Shown here in pieces: positions 1 to 8,997 of a stretch of DNA of 64,000 bases (positions are counted from its first letter, which is position 1; the number at the start of each line of letters is the position of its first letter). The stretch spans positions 620,001 through 684,000 of the forward strand of contig SCUB01000001.1 of NCBI GenBank assembly GCA_004297465.1, written 5' to 3'. This DNA comes from Xanthobacteraceae bacterium. GTDB taxonomy: Bacteria; Pseudomonadota; Alphaproteobacteria; Rhizobiales; Xanthobacteraceae. Below the pieces are notes generated by a model. It was not told the origin of the DNA. It was given only the letters and a program-made list of their open reading frames with translations, and did no database searches. Position numbers and translations under genes: made by a program.

Positions 1-271
1 GACCTTTATCCTCGACGTTCCGGTCGAAACCGGGCTGGCGCGCGCGGCGGCGCGGCGCGGCGCGGGCGAGGTTGACCGTTTCGAGCAGGAAGGCGCGGAG
101 TTTCATGCCAAGCTGCGCGCGGCCTACCGCGCCATCGCCGAGAAAGAGCCGGCGCGCTGCGTGCTGGTCGATGCCACCGCCGAGGTCGACCGTACCGCCG
201 GCACTATCTGGCGCGCACTCGGCGAGCGGCTTCCGGAAATTCTCACCACGCGCGAGAGCCGCCCGGCATGA
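1..271 (+). CDS. tmk: Thymidylate kinase, C-terminal part (5' end outside window)
   Basis: Only the last ~89 codons are present; the reading frame starts at base 2. The visible part begins with a hydrophobic strand ending in LDVP and continues with the DRFEQEG segment typical of the thymidylate kinase lid region, then the C-terminal helices. The enzyme phosphorylates dTMP to dTDP in the cytoplasm. Its TGA stop overlaps the ATG of holB (ATGA), which implies translational coupling. tmk-holB-metG-tatD is a standard order in alphaproteobacteria and supports the call. The P-loop lies outside the window and cannot be checked. Confidence 0.9.
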   Translation, partial: TFILDVPVETGLARAAARRGAGEVDRFEQEGAEFHAKLRAAYRAIAEKEPARCVLVDATAEVDRTAGTIWRALGERLPEILTTRESRPA

Positions 272-1308
272 GCGGAGGCGGCCACAACGGCGCCGAGCCG
301 CGCCATCCGCGCGATACCACGGCGCTGTTCGGCCATCATGAGGCCGAGGCGGCGCTGCTCGACAGCTATCGCGGCGGACGCATGCCCCATGCCTTCCTGA
401 TCGGCGGGCCGCGCGGCGTCGGCAAGGCGACGCTGGCCTACCGCATGGCCCGCTTCGTGCTCGCGCATGACGACCCCGCGCTTCCCGCGGTGAGGGCGGC
501 CACTTCGCTCGCGGTCGATCCCGATCACCCGGCGGCGCGCCGCGTCGCGCAGGACACCCATGGCGGCCTCCTGGTGCTTGAACGCAGGCCGGACGACAAG
601 GGCAACATGCGCGCCAGCATCGTCGTCAACCAGGTGCGCGAGACGGTGCCGTTCTTCGGCTCGACCGCGACCTCCGGCTGGCGGGTCTGCATCGTCGATT
701 GTGTCGACGAATTGCAGTCGCCCGCCGCACCCAATGCGCTTCTGAAGATCCTCGAGGAGCCGCCGCCACGCGCGCTGTTCCTGCTGGTCAGCCATGCGCC
801 GGGACGCGTGCTCGCCACCATCCAGTCGCGCTGCCGCAAGCTGATGCTGCGCGCGCTCGACGACGGCGACGTCATCCGCGCCGCCGCCGCCTCGCTCGAC
901 ATGCCCGGCGACAGCCCCGACCTGATCGCCGCCGCGCGCGCCGGCGAGGGCAGCGTGGCGCGCGCCATTACGTTTCTCGGCGTCGATTCGCGCGCGCTGC
1001 ATGGCCGCATCACCGCTCTGCTCGACGCGCTGCCCGCGGTCGATCCCCTCGCCATGCATGCGCTCGGCGAAGCGCTCGGCGGCAGCGACCGCGCGCCGCT
1101 CATGCTGTTCGCCGACACGGTCGATCAGTGGCTGGCGCGCCGGCTCGGCGTGCCGGACGCCAACGCGCGTTTGGCCCGTCTTGCGCAGGTCGCCGAGGTA
1201 TGGGAAAAGGTTAGCCGCGCCATCCGTGACGCGGAAACCTGGAATCTAGAGCGCAAACCGCTGGTTTTCTCGGTGTTCGGCCTGCTCGCGGACGTCGCCC
1301 GTCCCTGA
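268..1308 (+). CDS. holB: DNA polymerase III subunit delta'
   Basis: 346 aa clamp-loader subunit of DNA polymerase III, AAA+ family. A P-loop-like motif (GGPRGVGK, residues 46-53) and an SRC motif (within QSRCRKL) are visible; the SRC arginine is the arginine finger of clamp-loader subunits. The four cysteines that form the zinc module in E. coli delta' are absent from the corresponding stretch (about residues 70-100). The start is the ATG overlapping the tmk stop. The gene sits in the tmk-holB-metG-tatD operon, 48 bp before metG. Length and context agree with HolB. Confidence 0.93.
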   Translation: MSGGGHNGAEPRHPRDTTALFGHHEAEAALLDSYRGGRMPHAFLIGGPRGVGKATLAYRMARFVLAHDDPALPAVRAATSLAVDPDHPAARRVAQDTHGGLLVLERRPDDKGNMRASIVVNQVRETVPFFGSTATSGWRVCIVDCVDELQSPAAPNALLKILEEPPPRALFLLVSHAPGRVLATIQSRCRKLMLRALDDGDVIRAAAASLDMPGDSPDLIAAARAGEGSVARAITFLGVDSRALHGRITALLDALPAVDPLAMHALGEALGGSDRAPLMLFADTVDQWLARRLGVPDANARLARLAQVAEVWEKVSRAIRDAETWNLERKPLVFSVFGLLADVARP

Positions 1309-1356
1309 TTTTGCCGGCGCGAATGTCCGGAAATCGCAACGAAAATCAAATACAGC

Positions 1357-2946
1357 ATGGCGCCCGCATCCACCTCCGCCCGTCCGCGCTATTACATCAC
1401 CACCGCGATCCATTACCCCAATGGCGCGCCGCATATCGGCCACGCCTATGAGGTGATCGCAACCGACGCCATCGCGCGCTTCATGCGGCTCGACGGCTAC
1501 GACGTGTTCTTCCTCACCGGCACCGACGAGCACGGCCTCAAGATGGTGCAGACCGCGGGGCGCGAGAAACTGACGCCGCACCAGCTTGTCGAGCGCAACG
1601 TGCCGCTGTTCCAGGCCATGGCGGAGCGGCTCAACTGCTCGCACGACCGCTTCATCCGCACCACGGAAGAGGCCCATCACCGCTCATCGCAGGCGATCTG
1701 GCAGGCTATGATGGCTTCCGGCGACATCTATCTGTCGAAATACGCCGGCTGGTACTCGGTGCGCGACGAAGCGTTCTATGCCGACTCCGAAACCACGCTC
1801 GGCGACGACAAGGTGCGTCGCGGGCCGACCGGCACGCCGGTCGAATGGATGGAGGAGGAGAGCTACTTCTTCCGCCTTTCGGCCTATCAGGACCGGCTGC
1901 TCGACCTTTACGCGCGCGTGCCTGATTTCGTGCTGCCGCGCGAGCGGCTCAACGAGGTCGCGAGCTTCGTCAAGGGCGGCCTGCAGGATCTCTCGATCTC
2001 GCGCACCACGTTCGACTGGGGCGTGCGGGTTCCGGGCGACGAGCGTCATGTGATGTATGTGTGGGTCGACGCGCTCACCAACTACATCACCGGCGTCGGC
2101 TATCCGGACGTCGACAGCGAAGCCTTCCGCCACTACTGGCCGGCCGATCTGCACGTCATCGGCAAGGACATCGTGCGCTTCCACGCGGTGTACTGGCCGG
2201 CCTTCCTGATGTCGGCCGGCATCGCGGTGCCGCGCCGCGTGTTCAGCCACGGTTTCCTGTTCAACCGCGGCGAGAAGATGTCGAAGTCGGTCGGCAATGT
2301 TATCGACCCGATGGCGCTGGCCGACCGCTATGGCGTCGATGCACTGCGCTATTTCTTCCTGCGCGAGGTGCCATTCGGGCAGGACGGCAACTACAATCAC
2401 GAAGCGATCGTGGCGCGCACCAACGCCGATCTTGCCAACGACCTCGGCAACCTGGCGCAGCGCTCGCTCTCCATGATCGGCAAGCAGTGCGGCGGCGTGC
2501 TGCCGACACCGGGTGATTTCAGCGCCGCCGACAGCGCCATGCTGGCGCAGGCCGACGCCATGATCGTGGCGGCGCGCGCGCACATGACGACGCAGCAGCT
2601 CCATCAGGTGCTCGGCGTGATCTGGTCCGTGGTCGCCGAGACCAATCGCTATTTCGCCGGCGAGGCACCATGGGCGCTGGCCAAGACCGATCCGGCGCGA
2701 ATGAAGACGGTGCTCTATGTCACCGCCGAGGTGATCCGCCAGGTCGCGATCCTGGCGCAGCCATTCATTCCGGAGTCGGCGGGAAAATTCCTCGACCTGC
2801 TCGGCGTCGCCGGCAACGCGCGCGACTTCGCCGCGCTCGACGGCAGGACGCGGCTCGCCGCCGGCGTCACGCTGCCGGCACCGTCGCCGGTGTTTCCGCG
2901 CTATGTCGAGCCCAAGGCGACCGACACGGCGGCGGAAGCGGGGTGA
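1357..2946 (+). CDS. metG: Methionyl-tRNA synthetase
   Basis: 529 aa class I aminoacyl-tRNA synthetase that charges tRNA-Met. The HIGH motif is at residues 26-29 inside [11 protein letters not shown], and KMSKS is at residues 307-311. No zinc-knuckle cysteine set is seen in the connective peptide, and there is no C-terminal EMAP/Trbp111-like dimerisation domain, so this is the short form common in alphaproteobacteria. The chosen ATG places HIGH at the usual distance from the N terminus. The stop TGA overlaps a GTG that is an alternative start for the next gene, tatD. Confidence 0.96.
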   Translation: MAPASTSARPRYYITTAIHYPNGAPHIGHAYEVIATDAIARFMRLDGYDVFFLTGTDEHGLKMVQTAGREKLTPHQLVERNVPLFQAMAERLNCSHDRFIRTTEEAHHRSSQAIWQAMMASGDIYLSKYAGWYSVRDEAFYADSETTLGDDKVRRGPTGTPVEWMEEESYFFRLSAYQDRLLDLYARVPDFVLPRERLNEVASFVKGGLQDLSISRTTFDWGVRVPGDERHVMYVWVDALTNYITGVGYPDVDSEAFRHYWPADLHVIGKDIVRFHAVYWPAFLMSAGIAVPRRVFSHGFLFNRGEKMSKSVGNVIDPMALADRYGVDALRYFFLREVPFGQDGNYNHEAIVARTNADLANDLGNLAQRSLSMIGKQCGGVLPTPGDFSAADSAMLAQADAMIVAARAHMTTQQLHQVLGVIWSVVAETNRYFAGEAPWALAKTDPARMKTVLYVTAEVIRQVAILAQPFIPESAGKFLDLLGVAGNARDFAALDGRTRLAAGVTLPAPSPVFPRYVEPKATDTAAEAG

Positions 2947-2951
2947 TCCCC

Positions 2952-3746
2952 ATGCTGGTCGACAGCCACTGCCATCTCGATTTTCCCGATTTCGCCAGCG
3001 AGATCGACGCGGTTGTGGCGCGCGCGAAAAGCGCGGGCGTCATCCGCATGCTCACCGTCTCGACGCGCGTGAAGCGTTTCGCCGAAGTGCTCGCCATCGC
3101 CGAGCGATTCGACAGCGTCTATTGCTCGGCCGGCACCCATCCGCACCAGGCCGACGAGGAAGACGGCATCACGGCCGATGAGCTTGTCGCGCTGACGCGG
3201 CATCCCAAGGTGGTGGCGCTGGGCGAGGTGGGCCTGGATTATTTCTACGAGCACGGTTCGCGCCCGGCGCAGCAGCGCGGCTTCCGCGCCCACATCGCCG
3301 CGGCGCGCATCACCGGCCTGCCATTGATCATCCACACCCGCGACGCCGACGAGGACTGCGCGAAGATTCTCGCCGAGGAAATGGCACGCGGGGCGTTCGC
3401 GGCGCTGCTGCATTGCTACACCGGCGGTCGCGAACTGGCTCTGGAGGCGATCCGGCTCGGCCTCTATGTGTCGTTTTCCGGCATCCTGACCTTCAAGAAA
3501 TCCGACGCCTTACGCGCGATTGCCGCCGAGCTGCCGGCGGACCGCCTGCTAGTGGAAACCGACGCGCCGTTCCTCGCGCCCGGTCCCCATCGCGGCAAGC
3601 GCAACGAGCCCGCCTTCGTCGTCGAGACCGCGAAGGTGCTGGCGGACGTGCGCGGCATCGGCGTCGAGGCGATCGCGCGCCAGACCACCGACAATTTCTT
3701 CCGCCTGTTTGGCAAGATGCCGCGCCCGGACATGGCCGCGTCATGA
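2952..3746 (+). CDS. tatD: TatD-family metal-dependent deoxyribonuclease
   Basis: 264 aa TIM-barrel hydrolase. Metal-ligand motifs are in order: HCH at residues 6-8, GEVGLDYF, IHTRDA, LHCYTG and ETDAPFLAP near the C terminus. Family members act as 3'-5' exonucleases/DNases; the exact substrate is not evident here. The ATG at 2952 gives the canonical N terminus MLVDSHCHLD. A GTG at 2943, overlapping the metG stop, would add three residues and is an equally coupled alternative. The gene ends in an ATGA overlap with the following hydrolase. Confidence 0.92.
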   Translation: MLVDSHCHLDFPDFASEIDAVVARAKSAGVIRMLTVSTRVKRFAEVLAIAERFDSVYCSAGTHPHQADEEDGITADELVALTRHPKVVALGEVGLDYFYEHGSRPAQQRGFRAHIAAARITGLPLIIHTRDADEDCAKILAEEMARGAFAALLHCYTGGRELALEAIRLGLYVSFSGILTFKKSDALRAIAAELPADRLLVETDAPFLAPGPHRGKRNEPAFVVETAKVLADVRGIGVEAIARQTTDNFFRLFGKMPRPDMAAS

Positions 3747-4570
3747 CGGCACCTGACGAAGCGCTCACCGTCACCATCCTCGGCTGCGGCTCGTCGGCCG
3801 GCGTGCCGCGCCCCGCGCAGGGCTGGGGCGACTGCGATCCCGCCGATCCAAGGAACCGCCGCCGCCGCTGCTCGCTGCTGGTCGAGCGCGCGTCACCGAG
3901 CGGCGTCACCCGCGTGCTGATCGACACGTCGCCGGACCTGCGCGAGCAGCTCATCAGCGCCGGTGTCGATACGCTCGACGCGGTGTTCTTCACCCACGAG
4001 CATGCCGACCAGACCCACGGCATCGACGACCTGCGGCCGCTGGTGCAGCACATGCACCGTCGCATTCCGTGCTATTTCAACGCCTCGGCGGCACGCGATA
4101 TCGTGACACGGTTCGGCTACTGTTTCACGCGGCCGCCCGGCAGCAGCTATCCGCCAATCCTGATCGAGCACCGCATCGAGGCGGGCGAGGCCGTGACGGT
4201 CGCGGGCGAGGGCGGCGCGTTGGCCGTCACCGCGTTCGAGGTCGCGCATGGCGACGCCGGGGCGCTGGGCTACCGCATCGGTGGACTGGCCTATACGCCG
4301 GATATCAGCGACATCCCCGAGCAAAGCATGCCGCTGCTGCAGGGGCTGGAACTATGGATCGTCGATGCGTTGCGCTACAAGCCGCATCCGAGCCATTTCA
4401 GCGTCGGCAACGCGCTCGACTGGATCGCGCGCATGAAGCCCGCGCGCGCCATCCTCACCAACATGAACTCCGATATCGATTACGCGGTCTTGCGCACCCG
4501 CCTGCCGGCGCATGTCATGCCGGCCTATGACGGGATGGCCGTCACTGTCACCGCCGCCGCGGTGGGATAG
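3743..4570 (+). CDS. MBL-fold metal-dependent hydrolase (PhnP-like)
   Basis: 275 aa metallo-beta-lactamase-fold protein. The metal-binding signature THEHADQTHG carries H85, H87, D89 and H92; further histidines follow (EVAHGD, HPSHFS). This sub-type, with GIDDLR after the motif, resembles PhnP-like phosphodiesterases found downstream of tatD in many rhizobia. The substrate is unknown. The start is the ATG overlapping the tatD stop. It is last in the tmk-holB-metG-tatD operon and converges with the transglutaminase-like gene only 7 bp away. Confidence 0.85.
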   Translation: MTAPDEALTVTILGCGSSAGVPRPAQGWGDCDPADPRNRRRRCSLLVERASPSGVTRVLIDTSPDLREQLISAGVDTLDAVFFTHEHADQTHGIDDLRPLVQHMHRRIPCYFNASAARDIVTRFGYCFTRPPGSSYPPILIEHRIEAGEAVTVAGEGGALAVTAFEVAHGDAGALGYRIGGLAYTPDISDIPEQSMPLLQGLELWIVDALRYKPHPSHFSVGNALDWIARMKPARAILTNMNSDIDYAVLRTRLPAHVMPAYDGMAVTVTAAAVG

Positions 4571-4577
4571 CAGGCCG

Positions 4578-5258
4578 TCAGGATGACGTGACGGCCTCGG
4601 CGGCGAAGTCCGAGCCCGGCGCAAACGGATCGTCCAGCAAGAGCCTGGGCGAATGTTCGAGGAAGGTCGCGAAGATGGCCTCGATCGGCACGTCGGCGAA
4701 GCTGCCGCGCTCGTTGACGTATTCCATGTGCTTGCGGTCAAGCGTGTCGAACGGCTGGAAGACCGAGTCGGTCTGGCCATCCCAGTCCAGCGGATGCACG
4801 CCGAACCGCTCGCACAGGGTCAGGTTGAAGGCCGGCGTCGACTTGACCCAGCGGCCGTCGAGGAACATCTCGGTGAAGGCGTGCCAGCGCATGATGTCGC
4901 CGCCATTGGCCGCGAGCAGTTTGGGCGTGGCGAGATGGTTGCGCACGTCGGCAAAGCCCAGCCGCGCCGGTATGCCGACGGCGCGAGCGCAGGCCGCCAG
5001 CAGCGCCGCCTTGGGAACGCAGAAGCCACGGCCCGCCGCCAGCGTGTCCTTGGCCGAATAGCTTTCCGGCGCGTTGAATCGCACATAGGGGTCGTAAATG
5101 ATCCCGTCGCGCACCGCGAAATAGAGGTTGATCGCTACCTTGACCGGATCGGTTTCGCCGCCGGTATGGGCGCGGGCAAAAGCGACGATCGCCGGATCGT
5201 CGGACTGGATGAAGCGGCTGGGCTTGAGCGTTTCCGGCGGTACGACGGGCGAATGCAT
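4578..5258 (-). CDS. Transglutaminase-like domain protein
   Basis: 226 aa from the ATG at 5258; an upstream in-frame ATG at 5294 would add 12 residues. The cysteine of the transglutaminase-like fold is in GRGFCVPKA (C80) and the histidine in RWHAFTEMF (H126). The usual third residue (Asp in a W-V-x-V-D-P-T context) is replaced by WVKSTPAF, so the canonical catalytic triad is incomplete at that position. No signal peptide or membrane segment is apparent, so it is probably cytoplasmic. It may be a peptidase/amidase or non-catalytic; the role is unknown. It is monocistronic, with about 170 bp to the upstream glycosyltransferase gene. Confidence 0.75.
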   Translation of the reverse strand: MHSPVVPPETLKPSRFIQSDDPAIVAFARAHTGGETDPVKVAINLYFAVRDGIIYDPYVRFNAPESYSAKDTLAAGRGFCVPKAALLAACARAVGIPARLGFADVRNHLATPKLLAANGGDIMRWHAFTEMFLDGRWVKSTPAFNLTLCERFGVHPLDWDGQTDSVFQPFDTLDRKHMEYVNERGSFADVPIEAIFATFLEHSPRLLLDDPFAPGSDFAAEAVTSS

Positions 5259-5364
5259 GCGATTCAAATCCTTCCTCGCGGCGGCTTCACGCATTCCACG
5301 CGACCACCGTAATCCTGTGGGAGATCAGGCCATGATCATAAGGCATGGTCATGGCGCGGGGAAA

Positions 5365-5384
5365 CCTGGTTTCAACAGACCAGG
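5365..5384 (-). terminator. Candidate Rho-independent terminator of the GT4 gene
   Basis: A perfect 6-bp inverted repeat (CCTGGT / ACCAGG, loop 8) lies about 50 bp downstream of the glycosyltransferase stop. On the minus strand it is followed by a short T run (TTT). The T tract is weak, so this is a candidate only. Confidence 0.35.
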
Positions 5385-5432
5385 CATCTCAAATCATTGA
5401 TATTCCAGAAGCCCAGTTTAAAGGGAGGCGAA

Positions 5433-6542
5433 TCAGAGCGCGCGCATTCTCGGGCGATACGGCCCGTGCTCGATCGTGTCGGCGATGACCGCAAGCCAGG
5501 ACGGCCGCTCCTTCAGATCGCTCGCCGCCGCGCGCGCGGCGGCCTTGTAGCCTTCGCCAGCGGCCAGCACGTTTCGCACGGCGTCATCGAGCGCGGCTTG
5601 CGCGAATGGCTCGGGCTGCACTCTGCCGGCATTGGCGCGCGCGATCTCCGGCGCATAACCGCACAATGCCGTGGCGATCACCGGCACCCCCGCCGCCAGC
5701 GCCTCGAGAATGACAATGCCGCCGGCCTCGACCCGCGCCGGATGCACCATGAGGTCGCAGGCGCCGAACAGGCGCGGAATGTCCAGCACATAGGGAAGGG
5801 TGCGCACCCTCGCCTCGACGCCGAGCGCGGTCGCGGCGCTCAGGATCGCGGGATCGTCCGAACCCGCGATGACCGCGAACAGCTCTGGCACCGCCGCCAG
5901 CGTCGCCAGCAGCCGATCGGCGCCTTTCTGGTGCGGCTTGGTGGCGATATTGACCGCCACGGGGGCCTCCGGCGGCAAATCCAGCTCACGCCTGACCAGC
6001 GCACGGGTCGCATAGAAGTCCGGCGTGTCGCCCCGGTCGTGATGCCGGATCACCGGCAGCACGGTGGCGCCGCCGGGCGCCTCGCCATGACAGGCGGCAT
6101 AGTCGGCGCGCTGCCGCTCGGTGAGGAAGAACACATGGGTTGCCGAGGGTGGCGCAAACAGCGCGCGCTCGAGGCCGCAGAGTACGCGGTGGCGCGGCAG
6201 CCAGCTCCGGAGCCCGTGGGATCGCGCGGTAAAACAGACGTCGCTGGCGTAATAGTAGTCGCTGCCCGGCAGCTTATCGAACGCCACCACGGCGTCGTAA
6301 CCGCGCCTGGTGGCCAAGCGGGCCATGGCGCGGGCGAAGGCCATGGCGATGCCGTGATTGGTCCAGGCCAATGGCAGCGGCAGCGCATGCACCGTGACGT
6401 CGGTCGGCTGTACGGTGCCGCGCACGGCCGTGACGATTTCGACCTCGTGACCACGCGCACGCAGATATCGCGCCAGTTCGAGACAATCGCGTTGCTTGCC
6501 GCCCAGCACCGCAAAGCTGATGATAGCCAAACCGATCTTCAT
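5433..6542 (-). CDS. Glycosyltransferase family 4 (GT-B fold)
   Basis: 369 aa. The N-terminal Rossmann-like half starts MKIGLAIISF and has a GGKQRD loop. The C-terminal half carries the GT4 signature EAGGIVILEALAAG (E-x7-E) and a nucleotide-sugar binding region. No signal peptide or membrane segments, so it is a peripheral cytoplasmic enzyme. It resembles the WaaG/RfaG group that adds sugars to lipopolysaccharide core, but the acceptor cannot be deduced. No good Shine-Dalgarno is visible before the ATG (the preceding bases are T-rich), and the upstream region is strikingly AT-rich compared with the coding DNA. It appears monocistronic. Confidence 0.85.
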   Translation of the reverse strand: MKIGLAIISFAVLGGKQRDCLELARYLRARGHEVEIVTAVRGTVQPTDVTVHALPLPLAWTNHGIAMAFARAMARLATRRGYDAVVAFDKLPGSDYYYASDVCFTARSHGLRSWLPRHRVLCGLERALFAPPSATHVFFLTERQRADYAACHGEAPGGATVLPVIRHHDRGDTPDFYATRALVRRELDLPPEAPVAVNIATKPHQKGADRLLATLAAVPELFAVIAGSDDPAILSAATALGVEARVRTLPYVLDIPRLFGACDLMVHPARVEAGGIVILEALAAGVPVIATALCGYAPEIARANAGRVQPEPFAQAALDDAVRNVLAAGEGYKAAARAAASDLKERPSWLAVIADTIEHGPYRPRMRAL

Positions 6543-6729
6543 GAAAAAACTAATTCACATACTATAATTGTTTGATTTATAAAGCATCATACCTTGAAGT
6601 AAAACCTCAGAACCAAGCCTCAGCAAGATTCCCATCATATTATATTCCATAATATGTCTTATGCGAATCGGTGCCGGGACGACAGAAAACGTCCGACGAC
6701 ATGATTTGCCACCAAGGCTCCAGCCCCGG
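6543..6729. promoter_or_regulatory. AT-rich intergenic region with a 21-bp palindrome
   Basis: The ~120 bp directly upstream of the GT4 gene are very AT-rich, in sharp contrast to the flanking high-GC coding DNA. At 6636-6656 there is a perfect inverted repeat, CATATTAT-N5-ATAATATG. Reading toward the GT4 gene, TTTACT and TATAAA about 16 bp apart could serve as -35/-10 elements. The palindrome could be an operator or a hairpin ending the queC-transporter transcript. No credible ORF was found here. Confidence 0.5.
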
Positions 6730-7302
6730 TCAAGCCAGCCCAAGCCGGGCATCGCGTCGACGCAACCAGTCGATCGCCGGCACGGTGGCGAGCACCATCC
6801 ACGCCTTGCCGACGATCTGTCCGGCGAGGAAATCGAGGCTGCCGAAGGCCAGCCACAGGAACACGATCGAATCCGCAACAAGCCCGACCAGGCTCGACAG
6901 CAGCACGGCGCGCACCAGCCCGCGCCGCTGCAACGGCGTGTAGACGGCGAAGTCCGCCAGCTCCGACAGCAGGAACGCCACGGTGGACGCCAGCACCAGC
7001 GCCGGCGGCGCCAGTAGTGCCGACAGCGCCGCGCCGGCGGCGATCGCGGCCAGTCCGAAGCCGATGCCGAGCCGCCGCTGGACGAGGTCGCGCAGCACCA
7101 GGGCGAGCCCGACCATGAGCACCCCGCTCGGCGCCATCAGTCCGGGCGCCACCGGCACCAGGCATGGGCCCTGCGGCACGCATACCGTGCCGGCGTGCTG
7201 GATCAGCCAGTTGGCGGCGGGAATGCAGGCGATATAGCCGGCGAGGAAGGCAACGCCCTCGACGCGGCGCTGGCTGGCAAGGCTGGTGGCGGGCTCGGTC
7301 AC
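6730..7302 (-). CDS. yhhQ: Queuosine precursor transporter, VUT/YhhQ family
   Basis: 190 aa from a GTG at 7302 whose last bases overlap the queC stop (GTGA), so translation is coupled to QueC. An upstream in-frame ATG at 7431 would lie inside queC and give a non-homologous arginine-rich leader, so it is not chosen. The protein has about six hydrophobic segments and family-like features ([39 protein letters not shown]). E. coli YhhQ imports preQ0/preQ1, so this inner-membrane protein probably salvages queuosine precursors. Pairing with queC supports that assignment. Confidence 0.85.
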   Translation of the reverse strand: MTEPATSLASQRRVEGVAFLAGYIACIPAANWLIQHAGTVCVPQGPCLVPVAPGLMAPSGVLMVGLALVLRDLVQRRLGIGFGLAAIAAGAALSALLAPPALVLASTVAFLLSELADFAVYTPLQRRGLVRAVLLSSLVGLVADSIVFLWLAFGSLDFLAGQIVGKAWMVLATVPAIDWLRRRDARLGLA

Positions 7303-8045
7303 GCGGCGGGTTCTCCAGTCGATGATGCGGCTGCATAGCGGGTCCAGCCGTCGGCGCGCAAGCGGCAAGCCGGGCATGTGCCGCAGCCATAGCCCCATTC
7401 GTGCCATTGGCCGCGCTCGCCGAGGTAGCATGTATGCGAATGTTCGCGGATCAGTTTAACGAGATCCACCCCGCCCAGTTCCTGCGCCAGCCGCCAGGTG
7501 GCGGCCTTGTCGCGCCACATCAGCGGCGTGTGCAGCACGAAGCGGCGATCCATGCCGAGATTGATGGCGACCTGCAGGGCTTTCAGCGTGTCGTCGCGGC
7601 AATCGGGATAGCCTGAATAGTCGGTCTCGCACATGCCGGCGACGATGTGTTTCAGCCCGCGCCGGTAGGCCAGCGCGGCCGCCAGCACCACGAATATCAG
7701 GTTACGGCCGGGCACAAAAGTGTTGGGCAGGCCGCCCTCGCCGAGTTCGATTTCCCGCTCGCGGGTCAGCGCGGTGTCCGACAGCGCGCCGATGACACCG
7801 ACATCGAGCGTATGCGCCTCGCCCAGCCCGAGGGCCCAGTCCGGACGCAGCGCCGTCAGCCCGCGCACGAGATCGGCGCGGCAGTCGAGTTCGACGGCAT
7901 GGCGCTGGCCGTAGGCAAAGCCAACCGTCTCGACGCGGGAAAACCGCGCCAGCGCCCACGCCAGGCAGGTTGCGGAATCCTGCCCGCCGGAAAACAGCAC
8001 CAGCGCGCCGTTGTCCTCCGCCTCGTCGATGCCGCCCTGCGCCAT
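7299..8045 (-). CDS. queC: 7-cyano-7-deazaguanine synthase (preQ0 synthase)
   Basis: 248 aa. Converts 7-carboxy-7-deazaguanine to preQ0 with ATP and ammonia in queuosine biosynthesis. The PP-loop SGGQDS is at residues 19-24. Four C-terminal cysteines (C206, C221, C224, C227; in HTCYLG and GCGTCPAC) form the expected zinc site. The ATG at 8045 gives a family-typical length; an upstream extension to 8273 is non-homologous and would run through the queC-mazG divergent promoter region. It is first in a two-gene unit with the YhhQ-type transporter. queD, queE and tgt are not in this window. Confidence 0.95.
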   Translation of the reverse strand: MAQGGIDEAEDNGALVLFSGGQDSATCLAWALARFSRVETVGFAYGQRHAVELDCRADLVRGLTALRPDWALGLGEAHTLDVGVIGALSDTALTREREIELGEGGLPNTFVPGRNLIFVVLAAALAYRRGLKHIVAGMCETDYSGYPDCRDDTLKALQVAINLGMDRRFVLHTPLMWRDKAATWRLAQELGGVDLVKLIREHSHTCYLGERGQWHEWGYGCGTCPACRLRADGWTRYAAASSTGEPAA

Positions 8046-8169
8046 GGTCCGCCTTTTCCCCTGTCCCAAGCCGGCTGCCATAGCATCCCCGGCCGCCCCT
8101 CGCCACGGCGGCAAAGCTGCGGCATAGAAGAAGCTATTCCCGCTCCCCCCGCAGCCTGACGAGCCCCGC

Positions 8170-8997
8170 ATGACCCCTGCCCGCGATATTGCCCGCCTGA
8201 TCGAGATCATGGCCGCGTTGCGCGCGCCCGGCACCGGCTGCCCGTGGGATATCGAGCAGAGCTTCGCCAGCATCGCGCCCTACACGATCGAGGAAGCCCA
8301 CGAGGTCGCCGAGGCGATCGCGCGGGGCGACCTTCATGACCTGCGCGACGAACTCGGTGATCTGTTGTTGCAGGTGGTGTTCCACGCGCGCATGGCCGAG
8401 GAACAGGGTGCGTTCGCGTTTCCCGACGTGGTCGAGGCGATCACCCGCAAGATGATCCGCCGCCATCCGCATGTGTTCTCCGACGCCGCCGCAACCATGA
8501 CGCCGGACCAGATCCATGCCTCATGGGCGCGGATCAAGGCCGAGGAGAAGGCCGAGCGCGCCGCCCATCGCGGCATGCTGGCCGACGAACCCGAGGGCCT
8601 TCTGGCCGACGTCAAGCCGGGCCAGCCGGCGCTCGCCCGCGCTCTGGCCTTGCAGCAAAAGGCCTCGACCGTCGGCTTCGACTGGAACGATCCGCACGCG
8701 GTGCTCAGGAAAATCCGCGAGGAGGCCGACGAGATCGAGGCCGAGCTGATCGCCGGCGACCTGCGGCGGAGCGGCGACGAGGTCGGCGACCTGCTGTTCG
8801 CCGTGGTCAATCTCGCGCGCCATGTGCGCGCCGATCCGGAAGGCGCGCTACGCGCCGCCAACGTCAAGTTCGAGCGCCGCTTCGCCTACATCGAACGCGC
8901 GCTGGCCGCGCGCGGCCGCACCACGGCCGAGGCCACGCTCGACGAGATGGACGCGTTGTGGAACGCCGCCAAGCAGGATGAACGGCAGCGCGGCTAG
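8170..8997 (+). CDS. mazG: Nucleoside triphosphate pyrophosphohydrolase
   Basis: 275 aa. Hydrolyses (d)NTPs to the monophosphate plus PPi, thought to clean nucleotide pools. Two tandem MazG domains are visible, each with an acidic EExxE-type metal motif ([12 protein letters not shown] near residue 40; [10 protein letters not shown] near residue 187) and downstream [13 protein letters not shown] / [13 protein letters not shown] segments. The length matches E. coli MazG (263 aa). It is divergent from queC. Its last 4 bp overlap the 3' end of hflX on the other strand. Confidence 0.93.
   Translation: MTPARDIARLIEIMAALRAPGTGCPWDIEQSFASIAPYTIEEAHEVAEAIARGDLHDLRDELGDLLLQVVFHARMAEEQGAFAFPDVVEAITRKMIRRHPHVFSDAAATMTPDQIHASWARIKAEEKAERAAHRGMLADEPEGLLADVKPGQPALARALALQQKASTVGFDWNDPHAVLRKIREEADEIEAELIAGDLRRSGDEVGDLLFAVVNLARHVRADPEGALRAANVKFERRFAYIERALAARGRTTAEATLDEMDALWNAAKQDERQRG

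Noticed and set aside
6555-6881. 108-codon minus-strand frame across the AT-rich region upstream of the glycosyltransferase
   Set aside because: It overlaps the 3' half of the transporter gene in another frame, has an abrupt composition change, no ribosome-binding site and no domain. The region is better explained as regulatory.
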